From RZYY01 sp036794825 (lineage in GTDB: Bacteria > Bacteroidota > Bacteroidia > Bacteroidales > 4484-276): a DNA stretch of 64,000 bases. The DNA is taken from contig DAIRGA010000002.1 in assembly GCA_036794825.1 (NCBI GenBank), forward strand, positions 176,003-240,002. Reading direction: 5' to 3'. Below are positions 25,734 to 34,436 of this stretch, piece after piece. A program made the translations under genes and the position numbers. The notes beneath the pieces were generated by a model. It made no database searches. It was not told the DNA's origin and was given only the letters and a program-made list of their open reading frames with translations. Numbering within the stretch: position 1 is the stretch's first letter; the number at the start of each line of letters is the position of its first letter.

Positions 25734-26960
25734 TTAATCGTGTTTAATTTTTCTCAGATTGCTGTCCAGCGCATCGAGAAAATCTTCGGTATTGAGGTAA
25801 TGATCCTTTTTGAGATTTTCACCGTGTATCAGAATTGCAAGGTCTTTGGTCATTTTACCCTCTTCCACTGTGCTGATGCATACCTGCTCAAGGTTTTCAG
25901 TAAATTTGAGCAATTCATGATTTTGATCGAGCCGGGCACGATGAGCCAGCCCCCTGGTCCAGGCAAAAATTGAAGCAATCGGGTTTGTGGATGTGGGTAA
26001 TCCTTTTTGATGCATCCTGAAATGGCGCGTAACGGTGCCGTGTGCTGCTTCAGCTTCCAGTGTTTTTCCATCAGGAGTCACCAGCACGCTGGTCATCAAT
26101 CCTAAAGAACCAAATCCCTGAGCCACCGTATCCGACTGCACGTCACCATCGTAATTTTTACATGCCCACACAAAGTTACCTTCCCACTTCAAAGCTGCTG
26201 CCACCATGTCATCAATCAGCCGGTGTTCGTAAGTGATTCCGGCTTGATGAAACTTTTCCGTGAAATCGTTTTCAAAAACCTCCTGAAAAATATCCCTGAA
26301 TCTCCCGTCGTACTTTTTCAAAATGGTATTTTTGGTCGAGAGGTAAAGCGGCCAGCCTTTTTGCAGCGCCATGTTGAAACAGGAATAGGCAAAACCTCTG
26401 ATGGATTCGTCGGTATTAAACATTCCCAGTGCAACGCCGTCACCATCAAACTGATGCACGGTATAGCTCTGTTTTTCGCCATCTTCAGGTTCAAATGTAA
26501 TGGTAAGTTTTCCTTTGCCCTTCACCAGAAAATCGGTTGCTCGATACTGGTCGCCAAAGGCATGACGCCCGATGCAGATCGGCGCTTTCCACCCTGGAAC
26601 CAACCGCGGAATGTTAAGGATAAGAATGGGCTCGCGGAAAACAGTCCCGTCCAGTATGTTACGAATAGTTCCATTGGGCGAGCGATACATCTTTTTCAGC
26701 CCAAACTCCTCCACACGCTTTTCGTCGGGGGTGATGGTCGCACATTTGATGCCGACATTGTGCTTTTTGATTGCTTCGGCAGCTTCAACCGTGATGGCAT
26801 CGTTGGTTTCGTCCCTGCTCTGGATGGAAAGATCATAGTATTTAATATCCAGTTCGAGGTAAGGAACAATGAGTTTTTCTTTTATAAATTTCCAGATTAC
26901 TCTGGTCATTTCATCGCCGTCGAGTTCCACGACTGGATTTTGAACAAAAATTTTCTTCAT
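25734..26960 (-). CDS. icd: Isocitrate dehydrogenase (NADP+), eukaryotic-type
   Basis: The 408-residue product starts VVELDGDEMTRVIWKFIK and carries the substrate loop YRSPNGTIRNILDGTVFREPI, the metal-binding DDMVAAALKW and CKNYDGDVQSDTVAQGFGSLG. It continues with EAAHGTVTRHF and the basic/His NADP-selecting region. This is the homodimeric eukaryotic-like (IDH1/2) class, distinct from E. coli Icd. It makes 2-oxoglutarate and NADPH and is the likely first gene of the icd-gltA unit. Confidence 0.95.
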   Translation of the reverse strand: MKKIFVQNPVVELDGDEMTRVIWKFIKEKLIVPYLELDIKYYDLSIQSRDETNDAITVEAAEAIKKHNVGIKCATITPDEKRVEEFGLKKMYRSPNGTIRNILDGTVFREPILILNIPRLVPGWKAPICIGRHAFGDQYRATDFLVKGKGKLTITFEPEDGEKQSYTVHQFDGDGVALGMFNTDESIRGFAYSCFNMALQKGWPLYLSTKNTILKKYDGRFRDIFQEVFENDFTEKFHQAGITYEHRLIDDMVAAALKWEGNFVWACKNYDGDVQSDTVAQGFGSLGLMTSVLVTPDGKTLEAEAAHGTVTRHFRMHQKGLPTSTNPIASIFAWTRGLAHRARLDQNHELLKFTENLEQVCISTVEEGKMTKDLAILIHGENLKKDHYLNTEDFLDALDSNLRKIKHD

Positions 26961-27003
26961 TATCGGGATTTGGTTAGAGAAAGATAATTAAAGTATTTCG
27001 ATG

Positions 27004-27011
27004 CAAAATTA
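27004..27011 (-). promoter_or_regulatory. -7 box upstream of icd
   Basis: On the minus strand TAATTTTG matches TAnnTTTG and lies 43 bp before the icd ATG. No convincing TTTG was seen at the -33 distance. Confidence 0.35.
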
Positions 27012-27135
27012 GAAAACACCACCCAGCGAAAGGCTTTCGATTGGAAAATTAAGATTTATTAACGACTTGCTGCCCTCAGTTTAGAAATTCATTTCCAATT
27101 TTGACAAAAAATGCAGAAAATAAATCCATTCCAAT

Positions 27136-27165
27136 TTTGAGATAAAAAGAAAAAACTTAATTTTG
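27136..27165 (+). promoter_or_regulatory. Bacteroidetes-type promoter for the sigma-54 activator gene
   Basis: TTTG at 27136-27139 and TAATTTTG at 27158-27165, 18 nt apart, match the consensus almost fully. The -7 box overlaps an upstream GTG/ATG-like start at 27163, so translation must begin at the ATG at 27187. Confidence 0.65.
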
Positions 27166-27186
27166 GCTCCATTGAAAAAGCAACCC

Positions 27187-28533
27187 ATGAACACATTTAA
27201 AGTTTTTATTGTTGAAGATGATCCGTTTTATGGCGAGATGCTGAAATACCATGTGAGTCTTAACCCCGACTACAGCGTGGAGAAATTTCAGACCGGAAAG
27301 GAGTTTCTTAATAATCTGCACCGTAATCCATCGGTTGTTTCGCTCGATTATTCGCTCCCTGACATGTCCGGCCTCGACGTTTTGAAAAAAATCAATGCTT
27401 ACAATCCCGAAATTCCGGTGATCATTGTTTCGGGTCAGGAAGATGTTTCCACCGCCGTCAACCTGCTGAAAGAGGGTGCCTACGACTATTTTGTCAAAAA
27501 TGAAGAAACCAAGGATCGCATCTGGAATTCGCTGAACAAGATCAGAGAAAAGCTAAATCTCGAGAAAGAGATTGACAGCCTGAAGGAAGAAATCGGACGA
27601 AAATATGTTTTTGGTAACATCATTAAAGGAAATAGTCCCGGCATTAAAAAGATCTTCAGTCTTATCGAGAAAGCCATCCAAACCAACATCACCGTATCTA
27701 TCACCGGTGAAACCGGAACGGGTAAAGATCTGGTTGCCAAGGCTATTCACTACAATTCGCCCAAAGCCAATTTTCCGTTTATCGCCATAAATGTTTCGGC
27801 TATTCCCAAGGAGTTGATCGAGAGTGAAATGTTCGGCTATGAAAAAGGAGCCTTCACCGGAGCCAACACCCGAAAGATCGGGAAATTTGAAGAGGCAGGA
27901 AAAGGCACAATTTTCCTTGACGAAATAGGCGAAATGGATCACCAGATGCAGGTGAAACTGCTGAGGGTTTTGCAGGAAAAAGAACTCAACCGCGTTGGTG
28001 GCAACGAAGTGGTCAAAGTACAGTCGCGGGTGATAATAGCTACAAACCGCAACCTGGCCGAAGAGGTGAAAAAAGGGCATTTCAGGCAGGATTTGTATTA
28101 CAGGTTGCTTGGTTTGAATATCAACCTTCCACCGTTAAGAGACCGTGGGAATGATATCCTTTTGCTAGCCAAGTATTTCATAGATGAATTTTGCAAGGAA
28201 AATGACCTTCCCAGGAAAAATCTCTCTCAACATGCGCAGGAGAAACTCATGAACTACGATTTTCCGGGTAATGTCAGGGAATTGAAAGCAATAATGGAAC
28301 TTGCGGTGGTGATGGCAAACCGGGAAGCTATCGAAGATAATGATATATCGCTGACTTCGGCCACCCGATCGGCAAACTTTCTGCTCGACGAAGAGGATAC
28401 GCTCGACGGATACACCAAAAAAATCATTAAACACTATCTCGAAAAGCACGACAACAACATCCTCGAGGTCGCCAAAAAGCTTGACATCGGGAAATCAACT
28501 ATTTACAGGATGCTCAAAAATAAAGAATTGTAA
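27187..28533 (+). CDS. Sigma-54-dependent NtrC-type response regulator
   Basis: From MNTFKVFIVEDD the product has a receiver domain (phospho-acceptor Asp in VSLDYSLPDMSG, Lys in YFVKNEE). A short coiled linker leads to an AAA+ domain with Walker A GETGTGKD, the sigma-54 contact loop GAFTGA, Walker B IFLDEIGEM and an R-finger region. The Fis-type helix-turn-helix at the end is NILEVAKKLDIGKSTIYRM. It should activate RpoN promoters on phosphorylation. No histidine kinase is adjacent. Instead an Hpt-domain gene follows after a single base, so it is likely the output of a phosphorelay. Confidence 0.93.
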   Translation: MNTFKVFIVEDDPFYGEMLKYHVSLNPDYSVEKFQTGKEFLNNLHRNPSVVSLDYSLPDMSGLDVLKKINAYNPEIPVIIVSGQEDVSTAVNLLKEGAYDYFVKNEETKDRIWNSLNKIREKLNLEKEIDSLKEEIGRKYVFGNIIKGNSPGIKKIFSLIEKAIQTNITVSITGETGTGKDLVAKAIHYNSPKANFPFIAINVSAIPKELIESEMFGYEKGAFTGANTRKIGKFEEAGKGTIFLDEIGEMDHQMQVKLLRVLQEKELNRVGGNEVVKVQSRVIIATNRNLAEEVKKGHFRQDLYYRLLGLNINLPPLRDRGNDILLLAKYFIDEFCKENDLPRKNLSQHAQEKLMNYDFPGNVRELKAIMELAVVMANREAIEDNDISLTSATRSANFLLDEEDTLDGYTKKIIKHYLEKHDNNILEVAKKLDIGKSTIYRMLKNKEL

Positions 28534-28534
28534 C

Positions 28535-28891
28535 ATGACACCTAAAATCGATAAACTCTACAGTCTCGCCTATTTGTCGGAGGTAATAGGGGATGACACC
28601 GATGTATTGAATGACCTGATGAAAATATTCGTTGATAACACACCGAATGATTTGAATGATCTGAATCAGGCTTTCCAGGCCGGTGACCTTGAAAAATTTG
28701 CAGCCCTTGCCCACAAAATGAAATCATCGCTGGCCACCCTTCGCATTGATACACTCAGAGAAATCATGCTAAGCATTGATAAACCCTACAAAGCCATTGA
28801 AATCAAAGATCAGCTTCCCGGAATTGTCGCAAAGATAAATGCGACACTTGAGGTTGTATTCAAACAGATAAAGGATGATTTTAAACTATAA
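28535..28891 (+). CDS. Hpt-domain histidine phosphotransfer protein
   Basis: The small protein of about 118 residues is helical, with the Hpt core LEKFAALAHKMKSSLATL holding the phospho-accepting His in AHKMKSS. It starts one base after the stop of the NtrC-type regulator. In a phosphorelay it would carry phosphate between a hybrid kinase and the regulator. It converges on the HAD gene with a 6-bp overlap. Confidence 0.85.
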   Translation: MTPKIDKLYSLAYLSEVIGDDTDVLNDLMKIFVDNTPNDLNDLNQAFQAGDLEKFAALAHKMKSSLATLRIDTLREIMLSIDKPYKAIEIKDQLPGIVAKINATLEVVFKQIKDDFKL

Positions 28892-29533
28892 ATTCAGTCT
28901 TAAATCGTTGTTGAACAAATCAGTAAGCATTTTAGGATGACTCAGATGGTAAGCTGGTAAACCTGCCAGAACCGATGCCCTGATATTTTGAGGACTATCG
29001 TCAATAAAGAGCGTTTCATCGGGGTTTAAGCCACTGTCGTTCAATACAAATTGATAAGTTTCGATATCTGGTTTTCGCTTTCCCATTTTAAACGACCAAT
29101 AGGGTTTCACAAAAAGTGAGTTGAAATCATACCCGCGCTGCTCACGAAATTCATCAGTAAATAACTCATAATGAATCTCATTGGTGTTGCTCAACAGATA
29201 AAGATTCATCCGGAATTTGAGTTTTTCAAGCAGATTCACCGCATCATCCAGGTAACCTACCAAAATGCTGTTCCATGCTTCAACTACCCGCTCCCTGTTC
29301 ACTTTGTCCCTTCCCAATATTTCCAGAATCTCACTGATGAGTGTGTCAGGCGCTAAATTTCCACATTCAAAACCGGTAAAAAGTTCACTTTGCATGGCTT
29401 GGGAATAGAGATCGCCAAAATCTTTTATTCCCAATGCAGTAAATGCTTCAATTTGCTTCTGATGATCAATCTGGTAGATGACTCCGCCAAAGTCGAGGAT
29501 GAGGTTTTTGATATTTTTTGGATCAATGTTCAT
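28886..29533 (-). CDS. HAD-family hydrolase, subfamily IA
   Basis: The 215-residue product has the HAD motif I in NLILDFGGVIYQID, motif II in LYLLSNTNEIHYE, motif III lysine in KMGKRKPDIETYQ and motif IV in ETLFIDDSPQNIRA. It fits the alpha-D-glucose-1-phosphate phosphatase/YihX-like group of small phosphatases. Substrate cannot be read. The first motif has GG after the nucleophile Asp, as in this subgroup. Confidence 0.9.
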   Translation of the reverse strand: MNIDPKNIKNLILDFGGVIYQIDHQKQIEAFTALGIKDFGDLYSQAMQSELFTGFECGNLAPDTLISEILEILGRDKVNRERVVEAWNSILVGYLDDAVNLLEKLKFRMNLYLLSNTNEIHYELFTDEFREQRGYDFNSLFVKPYWSFKMGKRKPDIETYQFVLNDSGLNPDETLFIDDSPQNIRASVLAGLPAYHLSHPKMLTDLFNNDLRLNL

Positions 29534-29846
29534 TATGAGATTAGTGTATTGATAATCATTAGTTTATTCAAATAGCCAAAACTTGATCAGAGATTCTTGA
29601 TGTGCCCGCAAACAATTTTTAAATGAACCAATCGAAAAATCGTCATGGCGCCAATGCATTTAACCTGATTAATTCATAAACTTAGTGAATCTTTGTGACT
29701 TTGAGCATTTTGCCAAAGGCATCATTTTGTGAGTGTCAACTATTTCATTTTGCCACCAAGACACTAAGGTTCTAAAAATCACCAAAATGAAAGCATTTCA
29801 TGAATATTCCAGGTTAAAATGTGTAACCAATTCATTTTAAACAAAT
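29534..29846. other. Non-coding gap downstream of the tRNA gene
   Basis: Roughly 310 bp of AT-rich DNA without a gene. It includes a degenerate stretch (cctgattaattcataaactt, then ccaccaagacactaagg) resembling common Bacteroidetes intergenic repeats. No other structure was recognised. Confidence 0.4.
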
Positions 29847-29884
29847 AAGGCAGCACAAAATTCCAATTTGTAGCTGCCTTATTC
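29847..29884 (-). terminator. Terminator of the tRNA gene
   Basis: aaggcagc (29847-29854) pairs with gctgcctt (29873-29880), extended by an acaaaatt/aatttgt inner stem. On the minus strand it comes about 20 nt after the tRNA and is followed by attTgttt. Confidence 0.7.
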
Positions 29885-29902
29885 TTTGTCTTTTAAACTT
29901 TG

Positions 29903-29976
29903 TGGGCCCAGCTGGACTTGAACCAGCGACCTACTGATTATGAGTCAGTTGCTCTAACCGACTGAGCTATAGGCCC
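29903..29976 (-). tRNA. tRNA with CAU anticodon (Ile2 or elongator Met)
   Basis: The minus strand folds as a 74-nt cloverleaf. It has acceptor GGGCCTA/TGGGCCC, D arm with AGCTCAGTCGGTTAGAGC, and anticodon stem ACTGA/TCAGT around loop CTCATAA (CAU at 29942-29940). The T arm is GCTGG-TTCAAGT-CCAGC and the discriminator is A. CCA is not encoded. It is not the initiator, since the 1-72 pair is G-C and the anticodon stem lacks three G-C pairs. Identity between lysidine-modified Ile2 and elongator Met needs comparison. The GACTCATAATC and GTCGCTGGTTCAAGTCC portions look like E. coli ileX. Confidence 0.93.
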
Positions 29977-30094
29977 GTTGTAAACAACTCAAAAAAGGTG
30001 AGTTTTACAGGGCTGCAAAGGTATTACTTCGTTTCAAACCAACAAAAAAATCTTTGGGTTTCTGGCGGGCAAAGGCTTGTACTGCATCAATAGA

Positions 30095-30850
30095 TCAATA
30101 ATACTCCGAAATCAACCTATGGAAGTCATCCTTTTTTCTTGTTGAAAGAAGCACATTAATTCCATTGGACATTTTGATGGGTACATCTTCATTTTTATCG
30201 TAAGATTTGACATGCTGAAGATTGATCAGGTATTGCCGGCTGGTGCGGAAGAAACCATAATCGGACAGAATTTCATCATACTCTTTTACATTTTTTGTAG
30301 CAACCAGAATTCGGCCGTCCTCGAGGTAGAAATTCGTACGGGCGCCATCCGACTGACAAAAGATAATCTCATTCACAGGAATAATATGGATAGTCGTATT
30401 GATGCTTATTGCAATTTTTTTTCCTTTTGAATCCGTATGCGAAATGTTCTCAACCAAAGCTTTTAATCGCGATTCAATGGATTGATTCTTAAGTTCATCT
30501 TCAGCTTTGCGCACGGCTTGTATTAGTTCATCAATGTCAAGGGGTTTTAAAAGATAATCCATTGCGCTGATTTTAAATGCTTTAATTGCATATTCCGAAT
30601 GGGCAGTAACAAAAATGATATTGAAATTAATTTTGCTGAAACGGTTTAACAAATCAAAGGCTGTTCCATCAGGAAGCTTAATGTCGGAAATCAGCAGATC
30701 GGGGGCCAATTCGCTGACGACATCAAACCCACTGGCAACATCCGAAGCTTGTCCAACAACTTCAACACTGGGACAACAACTCATCAGCAGCGACTTGAGG
30801 TGGTCAAGTGCATGTTGTTCGTCCTCAATTAATACAGTTCTGATTTTCAA
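30095..30850 (-). CDS. LytTR-type response regulator
   Basis: The 251-residue product has a receiver domain (IEDEQHALD, phospho-acceptor in LLISDIKLPDG, Lys in YLLKPLD) followed by a LytTR DNA-binding domain (EIIFCQSDGARTNFYLEDGR and FFRTSRQYLINLQHV). The first codon is TTG; no in-frame ATG lies near the receiver start, and upstream in-frame codons do not extend the domain. Its partner kinase is normally a LytS-like histidine kinase, but none is in the window, so it is an orphan here. The signal sensed is unknown. Confidence 0.9.
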   Translation of the reverse strand: MKIRTVLIEDEQHALDHLKSLLMSCCPSVEVVGQASDVASGFDVVSELAPDLLISDIKLPDGTAFDLLNRFSKINFNIIFVTAHSEYAIKAFKISAMDYLLKPLDIDELIQAVRKAEDELKNQSIESRLKALVENISHTDSKGKKIAISINTTIHIIPVNEIIFCQSDGARTNFYLEDGRILVATKNVKEYDEILSDYGFFRTSRQYLINLQHVKSYDKNEDVPIKMSNGINVLLSTRKKDDFHRLISEYY

Positions 30851-30904
30851 AGGGAAAAATGTTACCTGATTTCGATGGTAAAAATATAGAATTTATTGAC
30901 TTGT

Positions 30905-30934
30905 TTTGTCCATTTCCCAATTAATTTACATTTG
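30905..30934 (+). promoter_or_regulatory. Bacteroidetes-type promoter for yicC-gmk-nadD
   Basis: TTTG at 30905-30908 and TACATTTG at 30927-30934 with 18 nt between, and the ATG at 30950. This is one of the clearest consensus matches in the window. Confidence 0.65.
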
Positions 30935-30949
30935 CTGAAAAATTATTTT

Positions 30950-31828
30950 ATGATCAGGTCAATGACGGGCTACGGGAAAGCCGAAAAGTTTATCAATGGC
31001 AATAAATACGTTGCTGAATTAAAGGCGATAAATAGTAAGCAATTCGACCCGCTGATCCGAATTCCGGTAAGTTTAAAAAGTAAAGAGCTGGATATAAGAT
31101 CGTTGTTATCTGCAAAGCTGGAACGTGGGAAAATTGACTTCACCCTCAACATCGAGGAGTCGGAAAACACCCAGAATCTTATACTTAATAAATCCCTGCT
31201 GAAGAAATATTATTATGAGGTCATCGCTTTGCAAAACGATCTTGGGCTGGAAAATCAGGAATCGTCTGTGCTGAGTGCACTGCTACGGATGCCGGAAGTT
31301 TTTCAGTTGAAAAATGATATAGCCGATGATCAGAATTGGGAAAAAATCCAGGAAATCATCAACGAGACCATAAACAAGTGCGATAGCAGCAGGATTGACG
31401 AAGGCAAAAAACTAATGTCAGAGTTTACTAATCGCATCGAACTGATTATCAGTTTGCTTAATCAGGTCGAGCCTTTTGAATGTGAGCGCATTGGAAAGAT
31501 AAGGGAAAAGTTCAGAAAAGAGATAAGCGTTATTTTTGAATCGGACAAAATTGATCAAAACCGGCTGGAACAGGAGATCATTTTTTACATCGAAAAGATT
31601 GATATTACCGAGGAAAAAGTGAGGCTCAGAAGTCACTGCGATTACTTTTTGCAAACTCTGTCACAGGATGATTCGGCAGGAAAAAAGCTGGGATTCATCG
31701 TTCAGGAGCTCGGGCGGGAAATCAACACGCTCGGCTCAAAGGCCAACGACTGGAATATCCAGCGCCTGGTGGTGCTTATGAAGGATGAACTGGAAAAAAT
31801 AAAGGAACAACTTTACAACATTTTATAA
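30950..31828 (+). CDS. yicC: YicC family endoribonuclease
   Basis: The chosen start gives MIRSMTGYGKAE, the invariant N-terminus of YicC. An upstream in-frame start at 30896 would precede the promoter and is rejected. The C-terminus carries GKKLGFIVQELGREINTLGSKAND, the DUF1732 signature. YicC members cleave RNA in E. coli, and the gene commonly sits beside gmk, as here, where its stop overlaps the gmk ATG by one base. The product is about 292 residues, normal for the family. Confidence 0.92.
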   Translation: MIRSMTGYGKAEKFINGNKYVAELKAINSKQFDPLIRIPVSLKSKELDIRSLLSAKLERGKIDFTLNIEESENTQNLILNKSLLKKYYYEVIALQNDLGLENQESSVLSALLRMPEVFQLKNDIADDQNWEKIQEIINETINKCDSSRIDEGKKLMSEFTNRIELIISLLNQVEPFECERIGKIREKFRKEISVIFESDKIDQNRLEQEIIFYIEKIDITEEKVRLRSHCDYFLQTLSQDDSAGKKLGFIVQELGREINTLGSKANDWNIQRLVVLMKDELEKIKEQLYNIL

Positions 31829-32403
31829 TGAGTCAGGGGAAAATGATTGTAGTTTCGGCGCCGTCAGGATCAGGCAAAACCACTATAGTGAAAAAAATGC
31901 TTGTTTCTGATCTCCGTCTTGAGTTTTCGGTTTCTGCTTGCAGTCGCACACCAAGAGCCGGAGAGCTGCATGGTGTAGATTACTATTTTCTTTCGGCCGG
32001 GGATTTCAGGAAGAAAATTGACGAGTGTCAGTTTGTGGAGTGGGAGGAGGTTTACGAAGGCTGTTTTTACGGCACATTGAAGAGTGAAGTTGAGAGAATA
32101 TGGGCTGCTGGCCACCACGTGATCTTTGATGTGGATGTAATGGGCGGGCTCAATATTAAAAAGAAATATCCTGACATCTGTTTGTCCATTTTTATTCAAC
32201 CTCCCTCAGTAGAAGAACTTGAAAAGAGGCTGAGGGGACGCTCAACCGATTCGGAAGAGACCATTCAGAAACGACTCCGGAAAGCAGCTTTCGAGCTTAC
32301 ATTTGCCAATCAGTTCGATAAGATAATCATCAACGATGATCTTGATATGGCTGTGAAAGAGACCTACAAGGCAATATCCTCATTCACATCGGAATTGCTA
32401 TGA
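31828..32403 (+). CDS. gmk: Guanylate kinase
   Basis: The 191-residue enzyme phosphorylates GMP to GDP using ATP. It has the P-loop SAPSGSGKTTI, GMP-binding SACSRTPRAGELHGVDYYF and VFDVDVMGGLNIKK, and the lid region LRGRSTDSEE. It is translationally coupled to yicC and nadD (1-bp and 4-bp overlaps). All three lie in one operon with nucleotide-related duties. Confidence 0.95.
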   Translation: MSQGKMIVVSAPSGSGKTTIVKKMLVSDLRLEFSVSACSRTPRAGELHGVDYYFLSAGDFRKKIDECQFVEWEEVYEGCFYGTLKSEVERIWAAGHHVIFDVDVMGGLNIKKKYPDICLSIFIQPPSVEELEKRLRGRSTDSEETIQKRLRKAAFELTFANQFDKIIINDDLDMAVKETYKAISSFTSELL

Positions 32404-32978
32404 TTAAAACCGGTTTACTTTTCGGATCATTCAATCCTGTTCATATCGGCCATTTGATAATTGCTCAATACATCCAGCAATTTACTGACTTAGAAGATGT
32501 ATGGCTGGTTGTATCTCCCCGCAATCCGCTCAAACCGGCTGAGGACCTGCTGGACGAGAACGAACGGCTGAAAATGGCACAACTTGCTGTAGAAGGTAAC
32601 CCGTTGCTAAAAGTCTGCGACGTGGAGTTCGCCCTGCCCCGGCCATCCTACACCATTGACACATTGAAAAAGCTGGAGTCGAATAACCCTGATCGTCAGT
32701 TTGTTATCATTGCCGGAACGGATATTTTTTCAGATTTTATAAAGTGGAAAGACTGGCAACAACTTCTTGAAGATTATAGTTTTTACATTTACAATCGTCC
32801 TGAGTATGACCTTGGAGAATTTGGCCGACACAATACGGTGAAAATTTTCGAGGCCCCATTGCTCAAAATTTCTTCCACGTTTATAAGAAATGCCCTAAAA
32901 AGCGGTAAAGACGTAAGCTACATGATTCCCGAAAAAGTCTGGAAATACCTTGCAGAGATGGGTTTTTATAAAAAGTGA
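32400..32978 (+). CDS. nadD: Nicotinate-nucleotide adenylyltransferase
   Basis: The 192-residue product has the nucleotidyltransferase motif LFGSFNPVHIGHL and the C-terminal KISSTFIRNALKSGKDVSYMIP. It adenylates nicotinate mononucleotide in NAD synthesis. The typical NadD segments SPRNPLKPAEDL and PSYTIDTL are present. The ATG overlaps the gmk end by 4 bp. It converges on purA with 2 bp between. Confidence 0.95.
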   Translation: MIKTGLLFGSFNPVHIGHLIIAQYIQQFTDLEDVWLVVSPRNPLKPAEDLLDENERLKMAQLAVEGNPLLKVCDVEFALPRPSYTIDTLKKLESNNPDRQFVIIAGTDIFSDFIKWKDWQQLLEDYSFYIYNRPEYDLGEFGRHNTVKIFEAPLLKISSTFIRNALKSGKDVSYMIPEKVWKYLAEMGFYKK

Positions 32979-32980
32979 AT

Positions 32981-34267
32981 TCAGTTGCGGATAATGGTCT
33001 GTTTTCTGTCGGGACCCACCGAAACAATCGAAACCGGAGTGCTGGTAAGCTTTTCAATATAAGTTATGTAGTCCTTCAGCGCCTCAGGTAAAAGCTGATA
33101 ATCCAGAACATCATCAATGGCACAGTTCCATCCGGCCAGCTCTTCGTAAACCGGTTGAAGTTGATTGCCATCAAAAGGTATGTGATCAATCATTTTACCA
33201 TCAGCAATATACCTGGTGCTGAGACTGATTTTGTCAAAGTTGCTCAGTACATCTCCTTTGGTCATGATGAGATCGGTTACGCCATTGAGCATGATGGCAT
33301 AGTTAAGCGCTGTGATATCGAGCCAGCCACAGCGGCGCGGGCGGCCTGTAGTAGCTCCGTATTCATGGCCGATGTCGCGCATTGCCTTGCCGGTTTCATT
33401 ATTAAGTTCTGTGGGGAATGGACCATTTCCTACCCGCGTGCAGTAAGCTTTGAACACTCCAAATACTTTTCCCACCCTGGATGGAGAAATTCCAAGTCCA
33501 GAGCAAACTCCCGCACTTATTGTGTTGGAGGAGGTAACAAAAGGGTAGGAGCCAAAATCAATATCGAGCATTGAGCCCTGGGCGCCTTCTGCAAGCACTT
33601 TTTTGCCATTGGCGAGGCACTGATGGATAAAATATTCACTGTCAATCTGTTGATACAATTTTAAAGTCCCGAGCGCATTAAACCATTCCTGCTCATATTC
33701 GCCAAAACTCATCCCGTCAATTTTGAAACCGCTGACATCTGCGTCAAAGGATTTGATAATACGGTCGTGCGACGCTTTGAGCTGGTCATATTTTTCCCTG
33801 AAAGATGGGGTCATTATGTCGCCGACTCGCAAACCCTGCCGGGCAATTTTGTCGGTGTAAGTGGGCCCGATGCCTTTTAATGTTGATCCAATCATCGTTC
33901 TGCCCTTTGAGGCTTCATAAATAGCATCGAGCAGGCGGTGGCCGGGCAGAATGAGATGGGTTTTACGGGAAATCAGCAGGTTGCTCAGCGGGTTGATCTG
34001 TTTTTGCTGAAGTTGATGGATCTCCTTGCGAAAAACAACAGGGTCAAGAATTACACCATTACCTATTACATTGACCTTTTCCGGGTTAAAGATTCCGGAT
34101 GGAATGGTGTGAAGTACGAACTTCATTCCTTCGAATTCGATGGTGTGACCGGCGTTGGGACCACCCTGAAATCTGGCAATGACTTCATATCCCGGCGAAA
34201 GGACATCTACAATTTTCCCTTTTCCTTCGTCGCCCCACTGCAATCCTAACAGAACATCAACTTTCAT
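32981..34267 (-). CDS. purA: Adenylosuccinate synthetase
   Basis: The 428-residue enzyme makes adenylosuccinate from IMP, aspartate and GTP. It carries GLQWGDEGKGKIVD, the GGPNAGHT loop, IGSTLKGIGPTYTDK, AEGAQGSMLDIDFG and the GATTGRPRRCGWLD signature, all canonical. The window holds no other purine genes. The gene is divergent from nothing close; a 169-bp gap to the Fur gene contains the fur terminator. Confidence 0.96.
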   Translation of the reverse strand: MKVDVLLGLQWGDEGKGKIVDVLSPGYEVIARFQGGPNAGHTIEFEGMKFVLHTIPSGIFNPEKVNVIGNGVILDPVVFRKEIHQLQQKQINPLSNLLISRKTHLILPGHRLLDAIYEASKGRTMIGSTLKGIGPTYTDKIARQGLRVGDIMTPSFREKYDQLKASHDRIIKSFDADVSGFKIDGMSFGEYEQEWFNALGTLKLYQQIDSEYFIHQCLANGKKVLAEGAQGSMLDIDFGSYPFVTSSNTISAGVCSGLGISPSRVGKVFGVFKAYCTRVGNGPFPTELNNETGKAMRDIGHEYGATTGRPRRCGWLDITALNYAIMLNGVTDLIMTKGDVLSNFDKISLSTRYIADGKMIDHIPFDGNQLQPVYEELAGWNCAIDDVLDYQLLPEALKDYITYIEKLTSTPVSIVSVGPDRKQTIIRN

Positions 34268-34363
34268 CTCTGTGTTATTTATTTTGCTTGTTGATTTTTA
34301 TGAAGGCATAAAAGTAGATATTTTACTTTTTCGGAAACCTCTTTGTTAGTAAATAAATGGAAA

Positions 34364-34399
34364 CAAAAAAGCCGGAAACTCTCGAAAAGATCCCGGCTT
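34364..34399 (-). terminator. Terminator of the Fur-family gene
   Basis: aagccgg and ccggctt (34369-34375 and 34393-34399) form a stem, followed on the minus strand by T6. It lies about 38 bp past the Fur stop codon, also upstream of purA. Confidence 0.75.
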
Positions 34400-34436
34400 G
34401 TCTGGTGGCAGGTTATTGGTAAGCCTACTGCAAAAT

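Noticed and set aside
26223..26987. 254-codon + strand frame opposite icd
   Set aside because: It overlaps the well-conserved isocitrate dehydrogenase gene over its full length and shows no family features.
27553..28080. 175-codon minus-strand frame opposite the sigma-54 activator
   Set aside because: It covers the AAA+ domain, whose motifs are clear on the + strand, so this is a shadow frame.
29903..29976. Initiator methionine tRNA
   Set aside because: The first pair is G-C and the anticodon stem lacks the three consecutive G-C pairs of initiator tRNAs, so it must be an elongator Met or Ile2 tRNA.
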